Assembly (NCBI GenBank): GCA_043780595.1
Contig: JAYWCL010000063.1
Location: 1-13,134 of the forward strand
Length of the DNA stretch: 13,134 nucleotides
From: Limnoglobus sp043780595
GTDB taxonomy: Bacteria; Planctomycetota; Planctomycetia; Gemmatales; Gemmataceae
Reading direction: 5' to 3'
Position numbers and translations under genes: made by a program. The notes beneath the pieces are model-generated. The model was not told the origin of the DNA. It did no database searches and saw only the letters and a program-made list of their open reading frames with translations. Shown piece by piece: positions 6,006-13,134 of the stretch (position 1 is the stretch's first letter; every line of letters starts with the position of its first letter).

Positions 6006-8357
6006 TCACCGGTCCAGGACGGTGCGGACGGTGCGGGCGAGCGAGCCGGGGGTGTAGGGTTTGTCGAGGAAGGTGATGCCTTCGGTTTGCAGGCTGTCGC
6101 GGTCGACGGAGTAGCCGCTGGCGAGGATCACGGGCACTTTTGCGTTCAACTTGCGGATTCGCGAATAGGCATCTTTCCCCGATAAATTGGGCATCGAGAG
6201 ATCGAGGATTACCAGATCGAAACGCCCGCCGTCCTTCTCGAACTCAGCGACCGCCATTGCACCGTCATCGGCGAGGACGACTTCGTATTTGAGTTGCGTC
6301 AGGATCGTGTTCGCGAGTTTGCGGATCATCGGTTCGTCGTCGGCGACGAGGATGCGTTCGCCATTACCGAACGGCGACTGCATCACGGCGGGTGTGCCGT
6401 GGAGTACGGCCTTCCCGTAATGTCGGGGGATGTACGCATCGAAGCGGGTGCCAAAGCCTAGCTCGCTCTCGCACTGAACCCAGCCACCGTGTGCCTCAAT
6501 AATTCCGAAGACGACGGCGAGGCCCAACCCCGTGCCTTGGCCGATCTCTTTCGTCGTGTAGAACGGTTCAAAAATCCGCGACTGCACTTCGTCGCTCATG
6601 CCCGAGCCATAATCGCACACGGTCAGCCGCACGTAGTCGCCGGGGCGGGCGGATGGGTTCGCGTTCACCGTTGCGGGGGTGAATGTCACGTGCCCCGTTG
6701 ACAACATCAATCGACCCCCTTGCGGCATCGCATCGCGGGCATTCAAACAGAGGTTCATCACGATCTGGTTAATCTGCCCGGCGTCCGCGAGCACCGCCCA
6801 GAGTTCCGGCCGCGTATGAACTTCCATGCAGATGCGCGGGTCGATCGTTCGGCGTAACAGTTGAACCGTCTCGCGCAGCACGCTGCCGAGGTCGGTCGGT
6901 TGAAGTTGCAACGGCGTGCGGCGTGCGAAGCCCAACAGTTGCGAGGTCAACTCGGCAGCGCGTCGGGCGGCACGTTCGGTGCTCTTCAGCAGTTCATCTT
7001 GTGGCTGGCCGCGCAGTTCCTCGCGGGCTAACTCGATGTTCCCGAGCACGACCGTCAGCAAGTTGTTGAAGTCGTGCGCGACGCCGCCCGCGAGTTGGCC
7101 GACGGCTTCCATCTTCTGGGCTTGTCGGAGTTGATCTTCGAGCCGTTTGCGCGATGAGCCATCGCGACCGATCGCGACGATACCGATGATTTCGCCGGAG
7201 TCTTCGCGGATCGGGGAAAACTGCCAATCGACGAGGACATCGCGGCCCGATGGGTGGCGGACCCATTCTTCCAAACGAGCAGGCTTACCCGTGCGAAGGG
7301 CACCCGCTTCGGCGACTCGGCAGCGGGCGGCCCACTCTTGCGGGAAAATCGCTTCGCAACCTTTCCCAATAATCGCACTCATCGGCATCGACGCAAACTC
7401 TTCGAATGCCGCATTCCCACCGATGATGTCCAATTCGCGATTCTTGTACAAAATCACGTCGGGGATCGAATCGAACAGGGCGCGAAGTAGCGCGTGCTGT
7501 TCGCGGAATTCGCGTTCGGTGCGCGTGCGATCGGTCACGTCGCGGTAGTTGAACACGACGCCATTGACGTCGGGATTATCGAGTCGATTGACGGCGGTCA
7601 TTTCGATGTTGCGCCAACTGCCACTGGCGTGCGCCATCCGCACGCGCCATACGACGTCTTGTCCTGGTCGGGAGATCGACTGCAAGAGGTTCTTACGCGC
7701 CTCCGCACGATCGTCGGCGTGAATCGAATCGAACAGGCTACGGCCTTCGAGTACGGTGGGCAGGTGGCCGAGAATCCGCGTCAGCGTCGGGCTGGCATAC
7801 TGCACCTTGCCCCGCGCGTCGGCAACCAGAATGCCATCGCCGGATTTCTCCACCATCGCCCGAAACCGCGCTTCGCTTTTCCGCACGCCCGCTTCGGCCA
7901 GTTGCGCACGGCCCAAGGCATCGCGGCGGTCGGTGTCGTCGCGCACGGTGTAGAGCGCATACGTGGTCGGCTTCGCGTGTAACCGGGTAACGGTAATCGT
8001 GACCGGCAACCAGCCCGGCGACTGCCGAACCCGCAGCAGGAAACCGCCCTGCCCGTGGAACAGCGTCGTTTTCTCGGCGGCTTCGCGGAGCGGATCGGAG
8101 TTGGATTTGGCTTCGTCGAACCGAAACAGGTCCGACGCTTGGCAGCCGCTGAGTTCGTGGTGGGGAAACCCGGTCAGACGCAGCCCCGTTTTGTTGACGT
8201 GGAGAATGCAATCCGACTGGGGTTCGATCAGGAACAGCGCATCGCCGTTTTCCTCGAACAACCGCGAGGCGAAATCGGGCTGGCCGAACACATCCGCCAA
8301 GATGGCGTCGGTACTGGCAACGTCTTTACGCAGTGGGTCGAGAGAAGAGACCGCCAT
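6006..8357 (-). CDS. Cytosolic three-PAS hybrid sensor histidine kinase with C-terminal receiver
   Basis: The 783-residue product has no signal peptide or membrane segment, so it should sense an internal signal. Three PAS domains lie at about 30-145, 160-280 and 285-405; the second and third are each followed by DVTDR- or RDGSSRKR-type linkers into the kinase core. The H-box is QLAGGVAHDFNNLL with His428, the N-box contains N535 and N539, the G boxes are CDYGSG (581-586) and GTGLGL (608-613), and an F box reads RIFEPFYTTKE. The receiver (about 667-783) keeps the acidic pair D673/D674, phospho-acceptor D719 and K766, so phosphotransfer looks intact. This is the common hybrid type ending in a receiver without an output domain, so the final regulator must be encoded elsewhere; none is adjacent. 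The ligand cannot be read. ATG 8357 has only a weak ribosome site. Confidence 0.93.
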   Translation of the reverse strand: MAVSSLDPLRKDVASTDAILADVFGQPDFASRLFEENGDALFLIEPQSDCILHVNKTGLRLTGFPHHELSGCQASDLFRFDEAKSNSDPLREAAEKTTLFHGQGGFLLRVRQSPGWLPVTITVTRLHAKPTTYALYTVRDDTDRRDALGRAQLAEAGVRKSEARFRAMVEKSGDGILVADARGKVQYASPTLTRILGHLPTVLEGRSLFDSIHADDRAEARKNLLQSISRPGQDVVWRVRMAHASGSWRNIEMTAVNRLDNPDVNGVVFNYRDVTDRTRTEREFREQHALLRALFDSIPDVILYKNRELDIIGGNAAFEEFASMPMSAIIGKGCEAIFPQEWAARCRVAEAGALRTGKPARLEEWVRHPSGRDVLVDWQFSPIREDSGEIIGIVAIGRDGSSRKRLEDQLRQAQKMEAVGQLAGGVAHDFNNLLTVVLGNIELAREELRGQPQDELLKSTERAARRAAELTSQLLGFARRTPLQLQPTDLGSVLRETVQLLRRTIDPRICMEVHTRPELWAVLADAGQINQIVMNLCLNARDAMPQGGRLMLSTGHVTFTPATVNANPSARPGDYVRLTVCDYGSGMSDEVQSRIFEPFYTTKEIGQGTGLGLAVVFGIIEAHGGWVQCESELGFGTRFDAYIPRHYGKAVLHGTPAVMQSPFGNGERILVADDEPMIRKLANTILTQLKYEVVLADDGAMAVAEFEKDGGRFDLVILDLSMPNLSGKDAYSRIRKLNAKVPVILASGYSVDRDSLQTEGITFLDKPYTPGSLARTVRTVLDR

Positions 8358-8452
8358 AGAATATACTTAGCACCGATAGTGTTGACGACAGAAACTTCTC
8401 TCAGGCTATCGGACGCGACATCGATCCGCAATGAAATTCACGAGGGCAATCC

Positions 8453-9420
8453 ATGGCGACGATCATCGACCGGCGTACCGTTCTGGCTGGGGCGGGTGGA
8501 ATCCTGGCCGCAACGGGTTGGACGGTCGCTCGCGCCGACGAAGCCAAACCCGTCGAGCCGTTCCGATTTTGCTTAAATACCAGCACCGTACGCGATAACG
8601 GCAAATCGCGGCCGATCGTTTCGCTCATCAATATCGCATCCAAGGCCGGCTATCAGGCGATCGAACCGTGGATTTCCGAACTCGATACCTACGTGAAAGA
8701 GGGCGGCTCGCGAAAGATCTCGGCACGCGAATCGCCGATGCGGGGCTCGTCGTCCCAAGTTCGATCGGGTTTGCCGAATGGATTGTCGACGATGAAGGCC
8801 GACGCAAGAAGGGACTCGAAACGGCGAAGCGCGACATGGACTGGGTGCGTCAGATCGGCGGGACGAAGATCGCCGCGCCGCCGATCGGCGCGACCGGCGG
8901 CACCAGCAGCCGCGACGACCCGAAGGCGAGTCAGCCGATATTCGATTACGTCCTCGCGGCGGATCGGTATCGCACGCTTCTGGAACTCGGCCAGTCGATG
9001 GGCGTGACGCCACAAGTCGAAATCTGGGGGTTCTCGAAAACGCTCAAACGCCTCGGCGAGGCGTTCTTGATCGCCTCCGAATGCGGCAAACTCGGCGGGT
9101 GCATTTTGCCCGATGTGTACCACCTGTACAAAGGCGGCTCGGACTTCGCTGGCCTGAAGCTCATCGGCGGCGCGGCGATCGGCATCTTCCACGTCAACGA
9201 TTACCCGAAGAAAGATCGCGGCACTATCAGCGATGCCGACCGCGTCTACCCCGGCGATGGCGTCGCTCCGCTCGGCGACATCTTCCAAACGCTTCGCGCC
9301 ATCGGCTATCGCGGCTACCTCTCGCTCGAACTCTTCAACCGCGAATACTGGAAGCAAGACGGTCTAACCGTGGCGAAAACGGGGTTGGAAAAGATGAAAG
9401 CCGCGTTGGCCAAAAAGTGA
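8453..9420 (+). pseudogene. Tat-exported sugar phosphate isomerase/epimerase-like TIM barrel, interrupted by a frameshift
   Basis: The start is ATG 8453, with GAGGG at 8442-8446. The N-terminus DRRTVLAGAGGILAATG is a twin-arginine signal. Codons to 8704 read EPWISELDTYVKEG; from 8707 the frame is offset by one base and continues LAKDLGTRIADAG to a TGA at 9418-9420. One missing G in the GGCGG run at 8702-8706 restores a continuous 322-residue protein. The barrel keeps plausible metal ligands: E190 (QVEIWGF), D221 (LPDVYHLYKG), H247 (FHVND) and E293 (LSLELF). The family isomerises or epimerises sugars; the substrate is unknown. As read, the first frame ends early (9007) with unrelated residues. 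Good conservation after the shift points to a sequencing error or a very recent mutation. It is divergent from the kinase gene. Confidence 0.85.
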
Positions 9421-9454
9421 TCGCGTCAGAATCGACGTAAGTCGGAAACAGACG

Positions 9455-9482
9455 AACCCGGCTCTCTTTCGGAGGCCGGGTT
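9455..9482 (+). terminator. Hairpin terminator between convergent genes
   Basis: AACCCGGC (9455-9462) pairs with GCCGGGTT (9475-9482). An inner CTC/GAG pairing after one bulged T extends the stem. It lies 35 bases after the isomerase stop and 38 bases beyond the stop of the convergent lipoprotein gene. No long T tract follows on either strand, so it may act as a two-way but moderate terminator. Confidence 0.6.
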
Positions 9483-9519
9483 GCGTGGGTCGCCCCTTCG
9501 ACGACGAGGGGGCAATTGC

Positions 9520-10083
9520 TTAGTACTTCGTCATTTCGTTCAGGATCTTCTTCTGCATGTCGGGGTTGGCCCCAACGTACAAGTGAAGGTGATCCTTGTC
9601 GATGTAGATGACCTGCGTGCGTCGCTTCTTCACGTAGGTCGGGAACGGGTAGCTCGATTGCACCGTTTCGGTGTAATAGATCACGTTTTCCCAGTGACAA
9701 TGGTGCAGTTGCGCCATGCCGACCAGCGGGTAGAATCGCGGTGGATCGATCGTGTCCACGAGGCGGTTCTTGACGATTTGCACGTCGCCGCGGAATTCTT
9801 CGTACACGTACGGCACGCCGCGTGCGATCCGCGGCAAGGCCCGCAAGACTTCCTTATCGCTCGGTGCATCTTCGCACAACGGCATCGGGTAGCCATCGCG
9901 AATCGGCCCGAGAATCGGCGTTCGCGTATCATTCGTGTGCTGATACTTTTCCTCCATTCGCTCGGCGACCCATGGTGGTGTTGGCACCAGCAAGAACGCC
10001 ATCGGGTGGAAGAAAGCACAACCGGTGACGGCGGGCATCCCCACTGCGACCAGGATTAACAGTTTGCGTCGGACCCAAGACAT
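9520..10083 (-). CDS. Lipoprotein, unknown function
   Basis: The product has 187 residues. The start at 10083 is set by the strong GGAGGGG six bases upstream, although the frame extends further. MSWVRRKLLILVAVGMPAVTGC is a lipoprotein signal peptide with lipobox VTGC and Cys22. The mature chain begins with a hydrophobic, proline-containing segment (AFFHPMAFLLVPTPPWVAERM), then a Pro/Asp-rich central part containing RGVPYVYEEFRGDVQIVKNR, an aromatic/His-rich region (AQLHHCHWENVIYY) and a C-terminus YIDKDHLHLYVGANPD. No known domain is recognised. It is most likely anchored on the periplasmic face of a membrane. The gene is divergent from the one-TM protein gene at 10314 and convergent with the isomerase. 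Confidence 0.75.
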   Translation of the reverse strand: MSWVRRKLLILVAVGMPAVTGCAFFHPMAFLLVPTPPWVAERMEEKYQHTNDTRTPILGPIRDGYPMPLCEDAPSDKEVLRALPRIARGVPYVYEEFRGDVQIVKNRLVDTIDPPRFYPLVGMAQLHHCHWENVIYYTETVQSSYPFPTYVKKRRTQVIYIDKDHLHLYVGANPDMQKKILNEMTKY

Positions 10084-10115
10084 CGCTTCCCCTCCGAAGA
10101 ATGACGGCGACCCCA

Positions 10116-10139
10116 TCGAACGCACCCCCATGCGTTCGA
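10116..10139. repeat. 9-bp inverted repeat in the lipoprotein leader
   Basis: TCGAACGCA (10116-10124) and TGCGTTCGA (10131-10139) are perfect arms around a 6-base loop CCCCCA. The repeat sits 33 bases upstream of the lipoprotein start, in the region shared with the divergent gene at 10314. It could be an operator or an RNA hairpin in the leader. A second, shorter pairing (ACCCC/GGGGT at about 10151-10168) lies next to it. Confidence 0.5.
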
Positions 10140-10313
10140 CCACGCCGGTTACCCCGAAGGGTGGGGTCCGGCCGGGTTCGCCCAATCGTCCTTGGCTAAG
10201 GGTTGTATCGACAATAGGGCCAGCCGAGTTGAAACAAAGTGCCGAGCAAACCGTGTAAAATGTACTAAACGCGACGAAACCGGTCACGCTGGGGCTTTGA
10301 GGGAAGATAGGGT

Positions 10314-10958
10314 ATGTTGCCACCGCGATTCATCGAAGAGATCGACGCTTTGTGCCAAGCGGGCGCGATACAGAAAACCAAGGACGAACGCACGCCCCAC
10401 GAGCAAAAGTTGTTCGTAACCGTCGGCGAACAGTTGGCCCTTTTGCAGCGCACGAACAAGAAACAGTTGAATAGCTACCCCGTCTGTTGGGTGATTTTGC
10501 AGATCTATCACAGCGAACAGGCGCTCGAATCGGGCGTCGCCGCCAAAGAGAGCGGTGCGTTCTTCGCGCTCAAGGAAATCGAGACGAAACCGCGACGTAC
10601 GATGCCAATTGTCGCCGAACCGGTCGACAATGCCGCCGCATCTCGCGACCCGAAAGCGAAATCGACACTCGAAGCGGTCGTGTCGGCGCTCGATATGAAC
10701 GACGTGGAGATTGTCCGCCTGCTGAAGCGTCGGCGATCCGAGGAACGCACGGTCGCGTTCGTGAAGAAGTGTAAGCCAATCGTATTGGTCGGCCTGGCAT
10801 TACTCGCGATGATACTCGCCAGTTATGCGGCACTCACATTCAAACGCGGTGCCGAGAAAGCCGGCGGGGACGTGCAACAGATCCAGAACCGTACGGGAAA
10901 TTTTTCCGAGGACTCGGGCAAAGACCCTCAAACGCCGCTACCCGGAAAGCGCAAGTAG
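10314..10958 (+). CDS. Single-pass membrane protein, unknown function
   Basis: The product has 214 residues. GAGGGA at 10299-10304 supports ATG 10314. There is no signal peptide. The N-terminal ~90 residues look helical and soluble (FIEEIDALCQAGAIQKTKDE, then a conserved-looking YPVCWVILQIYHSEQALESG). A charged linker follows, and helix LEAVVSALDMNDVEIVRLLK occupies about 119-138. One membrane segment lies at about 155-175 (PIVLVGLALLAMILASYAAL), preceded by RRRSEERT...KKCK. The tail (about 176-214) is hydrophilic and basic at its end. With positive charges before the segment, the N-terminal part would face the cytoplasm. I recognise no family. The neighbouring lipoprotein and outer-membrane protein hint at an envelope-related role, which is only an inference. 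Confidence 0.72.
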   Translation: MLPPRFIEEIDALCQAGAIQKTKDERTPHEQKLFVTVGEQLALLQRTNKKQLNSYPVCWVILQIYHSEQALESGVAAKESGAFFALKEIETKPRRTMPIVAEPVDNAAASRDPKAKSTLEAVVSALDMNDVEIVRLLKRRRSEERTVAFVKKCKPIVLVGLALLAMILASYAALTFKRGAEKAGGDVQQIQNRTGNFSEDSGKDPQTPLPGKRK

Positions 10959-11231
10959 GTTTCGAGGGTTCATTCACGCGTGGACTGCTACTTTCGCAGG
11001 CGTCTTTCGCTCGAATCGTTAGCAGCTAAATTTATCCGGTATTGCGTGGTAGTTTGTAGCGTTTGCGCGACCCACATTTCGTGTTCTCCACACAATCCGA
11101 CCGCATCCGGTTAGTTGCGTTCCTCATTGCAGTCCGATTAAACGTGTTAGCCGGACCGCAGGATGCGCCGGTCTGAGCGGCAAAGCGTCGCCCAGGCATT
11201 CTTCACCGTCACGGATCGACGAGGTTCCCAT
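10959..11231. other. 273-base intergenic leader before the porin-like gene
   Basis: I see no gene, tRNA or clear hairpin terminator here. A weak sigma70-like pair TTGCGT (11115-11120) and TTAAAC (11138-11143) with a 17-base spacer could be the promoter of the next gene and would leave a leader of roughly 80 bases. This is a pattern match only. Confidence 0.3.
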
Positions 11232-12596
11232 ATGATTACGACCTTGCTTCTTGGGTCGGCGCTCGCAACGGGGCAACCACCGGCACTGCCGGTGATCCCG
11301 ATTTTGCCCGCCAAGGTGTCGGCTCAGACCGCACCAATCCCGATGCCCATGCCAAAAGTCATGCCTTCGGTCACGCCCGCACCGATGACCTTGCCCGCCA
11401 CGCTGCCACCCGTTGAGGTCAGCCCCGCTCCGACGTACGTTCTTGCCCCCGCAGGTACGGCCGAATCACCCGATCCCGCTGCGAAAGAGCAGCCACCCGC
11501 AACCAAATACCTCGCTGAGAAGTTGCTCGAAGGTACGCGCTTCGGTCAGTTGCTCTCAGATGGCGGTGTTAAAGTGTACGGTTGGACGCAGATGAACTAC
11601 ACTTTGTCTTCGGCTAGCAAGACGAATGCGCCGACGACGTTTAACGATCGCGCTAACGAATTTCAAATGAACCAGACGTGGTTGCGAATCGATAAAGCCG
11701 TCGATACGACCAAGAAAGAATTGCAGTACGGCTTCCACGTCGATGCGTTCGTCGGCACCGACGCCCGATACACGGTTCCTCGAGGTCTCTTCGATAATCA
11801 GTTGCGAAACGGGAAAGACGGCGCGCCGCGGAACTACCCTGCCGACATTTACTCGATGTATGGCGAAGCGTTCCTGCCGGGCGTAGGCACGGAAGGAACT
11901 ACGCTTCGGGTCGGTCGGTTCGCTACGCACTGTTCGTACGAAGTCGGTCCTGGGCTTGAAAATACATTCGTCAGCCGATCTTACGGATTCCAGTACAACC
12001 CGTTCACACACACCGGATTCTGGGCGATTACCCCGCTCAACGATACTTGGACGATGAGCAACGGGCTGGCTCTCGGTTCGGACAACTTCATCGACCCTGC
12101 AAGTCGTCTGACTTATATCGGGCAGCTCAAATGGGCACCAAAAGAAGGGAAAACCCAGGTGCTTTTCAACACGGTGGTGACGAATCCGAAGTACATCACT
12201 TCTGAGGCGTTCAACATCTACAACACCTACAACCTGCAAGTCACTCACAAAATTAACGACAATCTGACCTATGTTCTCGACGGTACGTTTTCACACGAAG
12301 ATAACTTTCCAGGCGTAGGGTCTGCGAACTGGTACGGGGTGGTGAACTATCTATTCTTGAAACACAACGACAAACTCACGAGCAACTTTCGAGCCGAAGT
12401 GTTCGAGGATTCCAAGGGCATTCGAACCGGCACACGCGGTACCTACTTCGAAACGACCTACGGTCTGAACTGGACGCCGCGAGACTCGGTGATCGTTCGT
12501 CCATTCGTGCGATACGATTACAACAAGAACGGTCCGTTTGAAGGAGGGGATAAAAACCTCTACACCGGCGGCATGGAGTTGATTCTTCGATTTTAA
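11232..12596 (+). CDS. Outer-membrane beta-barrel protein, BBP2-like
   Basis: The product has 454 residues. GAGG at 11221-11224 supports ATG 11232; the in-frame ATG at 11163 lacks a ribosome site. A short signal (MITTLLLGSALATG) is followed by a Pro/Ala/Met-rich stretch (about 16-90), perhaps a spacer through the envelope. The barrel runs from about 112 (GVKVYGWTQMNYTLS) to the end, with alternating strands such as LRIDKAVDTTKKELQYGFHV, LRVGRFATHCSYEVGPGLEN and YTGGMELILRF. The last residue is Phe, the usual BAM recognition signal. Patterns YGW, FND, NQ-x-W-LR and GR-F fit the putative beta-barrel porin-2 (BBP2) family, abundant in planctomycetes. A diffusion or uptake channel in the outer membrane is inferred; its solute is unknown. 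It is a single gene with a strong terminator. Confidence 0.88.
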   Translation: MITTLLLGSALATGQPPALPVIPILPAKVSAQTAPIPMPMPKVMPSVTPAPMTLPATLPPVEVSPAPTYVLAPAGTAESPDPAAKEQPPATKYLAEKLLEGTRFGQLLSDGGVKVYGWTQMNYTLSSASKTNAPTTFNDRANEFQMNQTWLRIDKAVDTTKKELQYGFHVDAFVGTDARYTVPRGLFDNQLRNGKDGAPRNYPADIYSMYGEAFLPGVGTEGTTLRVGRFATHCSYEVGPGLENTFVSRSYGFQYNPFTHTGFWAITPLNDTWTMSNGLALGSDNFIDPASRLTYIGQLKWAPKEGKTQVLFNTVVTNPKYITSEAFNIYNTYNLQVTHKINDNLTYVLDGTFSHEDNFPGVGSANWYGVVNYLFLKHNDKLTSNFRAEVFEDSKGIRTGTRGTYFETTYGLNWTPRDSVIVRPFVRYDYNKNGPFEGGDKNLYTGGMELILRF

Positions 12597-12611
12597 GAAA
12601 TCGCGAACGTG

Positions 12612-12637
12612 CGACCGGGGCGAATTCGCCCCGGTCG
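12612..12637 (+). terminator. Strong intrinsic terminator after the BBP2-like gene
   Basis: A perfect 26-base palindrome begins CGACCGGGGCGAA (12612-12624); its second arm ends at 12637. The effective loop is the central AATT-containing segment. TTTCGTTT follows. It starts 15 bases after the stop codon. It could also end transcription coming from the right. Confidence 0.85.
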
Positions 12638-12784
12638 TTTCGTTTCCACCGTTCGTTTCGCCGCGCCGCGAAGGGGCGTACACATCGGAAAATCGACCTG
12701 CGGCCCGTGCCAAAATCTTCTCTGTACATCTAGCGGTTCAAAATGACACGTTACCAGTCTCACAATGCATTCTTGTTAGCCCGA

Positions 12785-12853
12785 CGCGCTAGAGAGGGAT
12801 TACTATCGTTTCTACGATCGCGTGCCTTCTCGCGGGTTCCCCTCGCTGACGCG
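12785..12853. repeat. Diverged inverted pair of a CGCGTCAGCGAGGG-like motif
   Basis: CGCGCTAGAGAGGG (12785-12798) and CCCTCGCTGACGCG (12840-12853) are inverted copies matching at 11 of 14 positions. The first copy continues outward from GTTAGCCCGA. Between them lies a small hairpin ATCGT-TTCT-ACGAT. From memory, similar TTAGCCCGACGCGTCAGCGAGGG-type repeats occur in planctomycete genomes. Confidence 0.5.
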
Positions 12854-12903
12854 TTTTGAAGTTGCGCTGTTTACGATCCGAGTAGCACGTATCAGACATT
12901 CTT

Positions 12904-12920
12904 CGAGCCTGAAAGGCTCG
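12904..12920. repeat. Short hairpin carrying the CCTGAAAGG motif
   Basis: CGAGCC (12904-12909) pairs with GGCTCG (12915-12920) around TGAAA. The core CCTGAAAGG is the same as in the two arms of the large inverted repeat to the right. Confidence 0.6.
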
Positions 12921-12927
12921 TTCTACC

Positions 12928-12969
12928 AGCCCAAGGCGAAGCAGGCGTAGCCGCGAAGCCTTGGGTATC
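12928..12969. repeat. Palindromic repeat unit, left copy
   Basis: The unit starts AGCCCAAGGCGAAGC and ends GCCTTGGGTATC. Its 8-bp ends CCCAAGGC (12930-12937) and GCCTTGGG (12958-12965) pair, with GC-rich imperfect pairing inside. A diverged copy in the opposite orientation lies at 13081-13123. Confidence 0.65.
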
Positions 12970-12984
12970 CGCCGCACCCACGAT

Positions 12985-13064
12985 TCGGCCCTGAAAGGGG
13001 CCGTTCAGGCACCATCCATGAATCGCGCGGGTACTGCACCGTGAACGGCCCCTTTCAGGGCCGA
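12985..13064. repeat. Large perfect inverted repeat: 23-bp arms, 34-base loop
   Basis: The left arm (12985-13007, starting TCGGCCCTGAAAGGGG) is the exact reverse complement of the right arm (13042-13064, ending CCCCTTTCAGGGCCGA). Pairing stops on both sides: T/T outside and G/G inside. Each arm can also fold alone, GGCCC with GGGCC around a TGAAAG loop. The 34-base loop has no open frame of note. Confidence 0.85.
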
Positions 13065-13080
13065 TGGACATTCCAACAAC

Positions 13081-13123
13081 GATACCCAGGCCTCCGCTCG
13101 CTTTGCTCGCTCCGACCTGGGCT
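13081..13123. repeat. Palindromic repeat unit, right copy in inverse orientation
   Basis: It starts GATACCCAGG and ends GACCTGGGCT. CCCAGG (13085-13090) pairs with CCTGGG (13116-13121). Its reverse complement aligns with the left copy at 12928-12969, sharing the ends AGCCCA and TGGGTATC and a middle with spaced AGC and GC steps. Confidence 0.6.
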
Positions 13124-13134
13124 AACAGAACCGG

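Larger units (their letters stand above)
12638..13134. other. Gene-free region holding a mosaic of inverted repeats
   Basis: No frame here has a credible start, domain or codon pattern. Short open frames only read through the repeats. From about 12775 the sequence is built of inverted-repeat elements described in separate entries. Bases 12638-12770 show nothing I can name. The region fits an intergenic hot spot for small palindromic elements. Confidence 0.7.

Noticed and set aside
8699..8712. Programmed -1 frameshift in the isomerase gene
   Set aside because: No X-XXY-YYZ slippery heptamer and no obvious downstream stem at the switch point; isomerases of this family are not known to use recoding.
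6006..9420. Kinase and isomerase as a linked signalling-metabolism system
   Set aside because: They are only divergent neighbours; no shared operator or second regulator supports a functional link.
10959..11231. tRNA or small RNA gene in the intergenic region
   Set aside because: No cloverleaf arms, GTTCGA-like T-loop in context or terminator hairpin could be found by eye.
11556..12248. Minus-strand open frame (230 codons) inside the BBP2-like gene
   Set aside because: No motif, no start context, and the plus-strand barrel pattern is continuous across it.
12904..13123. CRISPR array
   Set aside because: The repeats are inverted, differ in length and sequence, and have no regular spacers; no cas gene is present.

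Overview
The window looks like a piece of a planctomycete chromosome, most likely from the Gemmata/Gemmataceae lineage. This is an inference from several features together: fairly GC-rich DNA, many small secreted lipoproteins, a DUF1080 (3-keto-disaccharide hydrolase family) protein, a Tat-exported sugar isomerase/epimerase-like protein, a proline-rich BBP2-type beta-barrel protein, a cytosolic multi-PAS hybrid kinase, and intergenic inverted repeats of a style I associate with these genomes. No single marker gene proves the assignment.

Layout, left to right. Bases 2-88 hold the last 28 codons of a probable IS630-type transposase. A secreted protein with two metallo-beta-lactamase-like domains follows (169-2142, +). 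It converges, with only 4 nt between stop codons, on a long VLCAD-like acyl-CoA dehydrogenase (2147-3919, -). The short region upstream of that gene overlaps a stretch that still reads as a LuxR-type helix-turn-helix, probably a gene relic. A small Gly-rich lipoprotein (4099-4362, +) ends in a good hairpin terminator. Next comes a two-gene secreted unit (4453-5995, +): a DUF1080 protein and an unrecognised exported protein 4 nt behind it. A three-PAS hybrid histidine kinase with a C-terminal receiver (6006-8357, -) converges on that unit and diverges from a Tat-exported sugar phosphate isomerase/epimerase (8453-9420, +). The isomerase reading frame is broken by what looks like one missing G at about 8705. 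A hairpin separates it from a convergent lipoprotein (9520-10083, -). A one-TM protein of unknown role (10314-10958, +) and an outer-membrane BBP2-like protein (11232-12596, +, followed by a strong terminator) complete the genes.

The last ~500 bases carry no convincing gene. They are a mosaic of inverted repeats: a 23-bp perfect inverted repeat flanked by two diverged, oppositely oriented copies of a ~43-bp palindromic unit, plus a shared CCTGAAAGG motif. This resembles REP/BIME-type elements.

The genes do not form one pathway. The secreted DUF1080 protein, its partner and the epimerase-like protein would suit extracytoplasmic carbohydrate breakdown; the dehydrogenase suits fatty acyl-CoA oxidation; the kinase is an orphan sensor without a linked regulator gene. 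I found no CRISPR array, tRNA, rRNA, defence island or biosynthetic cluster. The most notable items are the terminal repeat mosaic, the single-base frameshift, the HTH relic and the two degenerate MBL domains.
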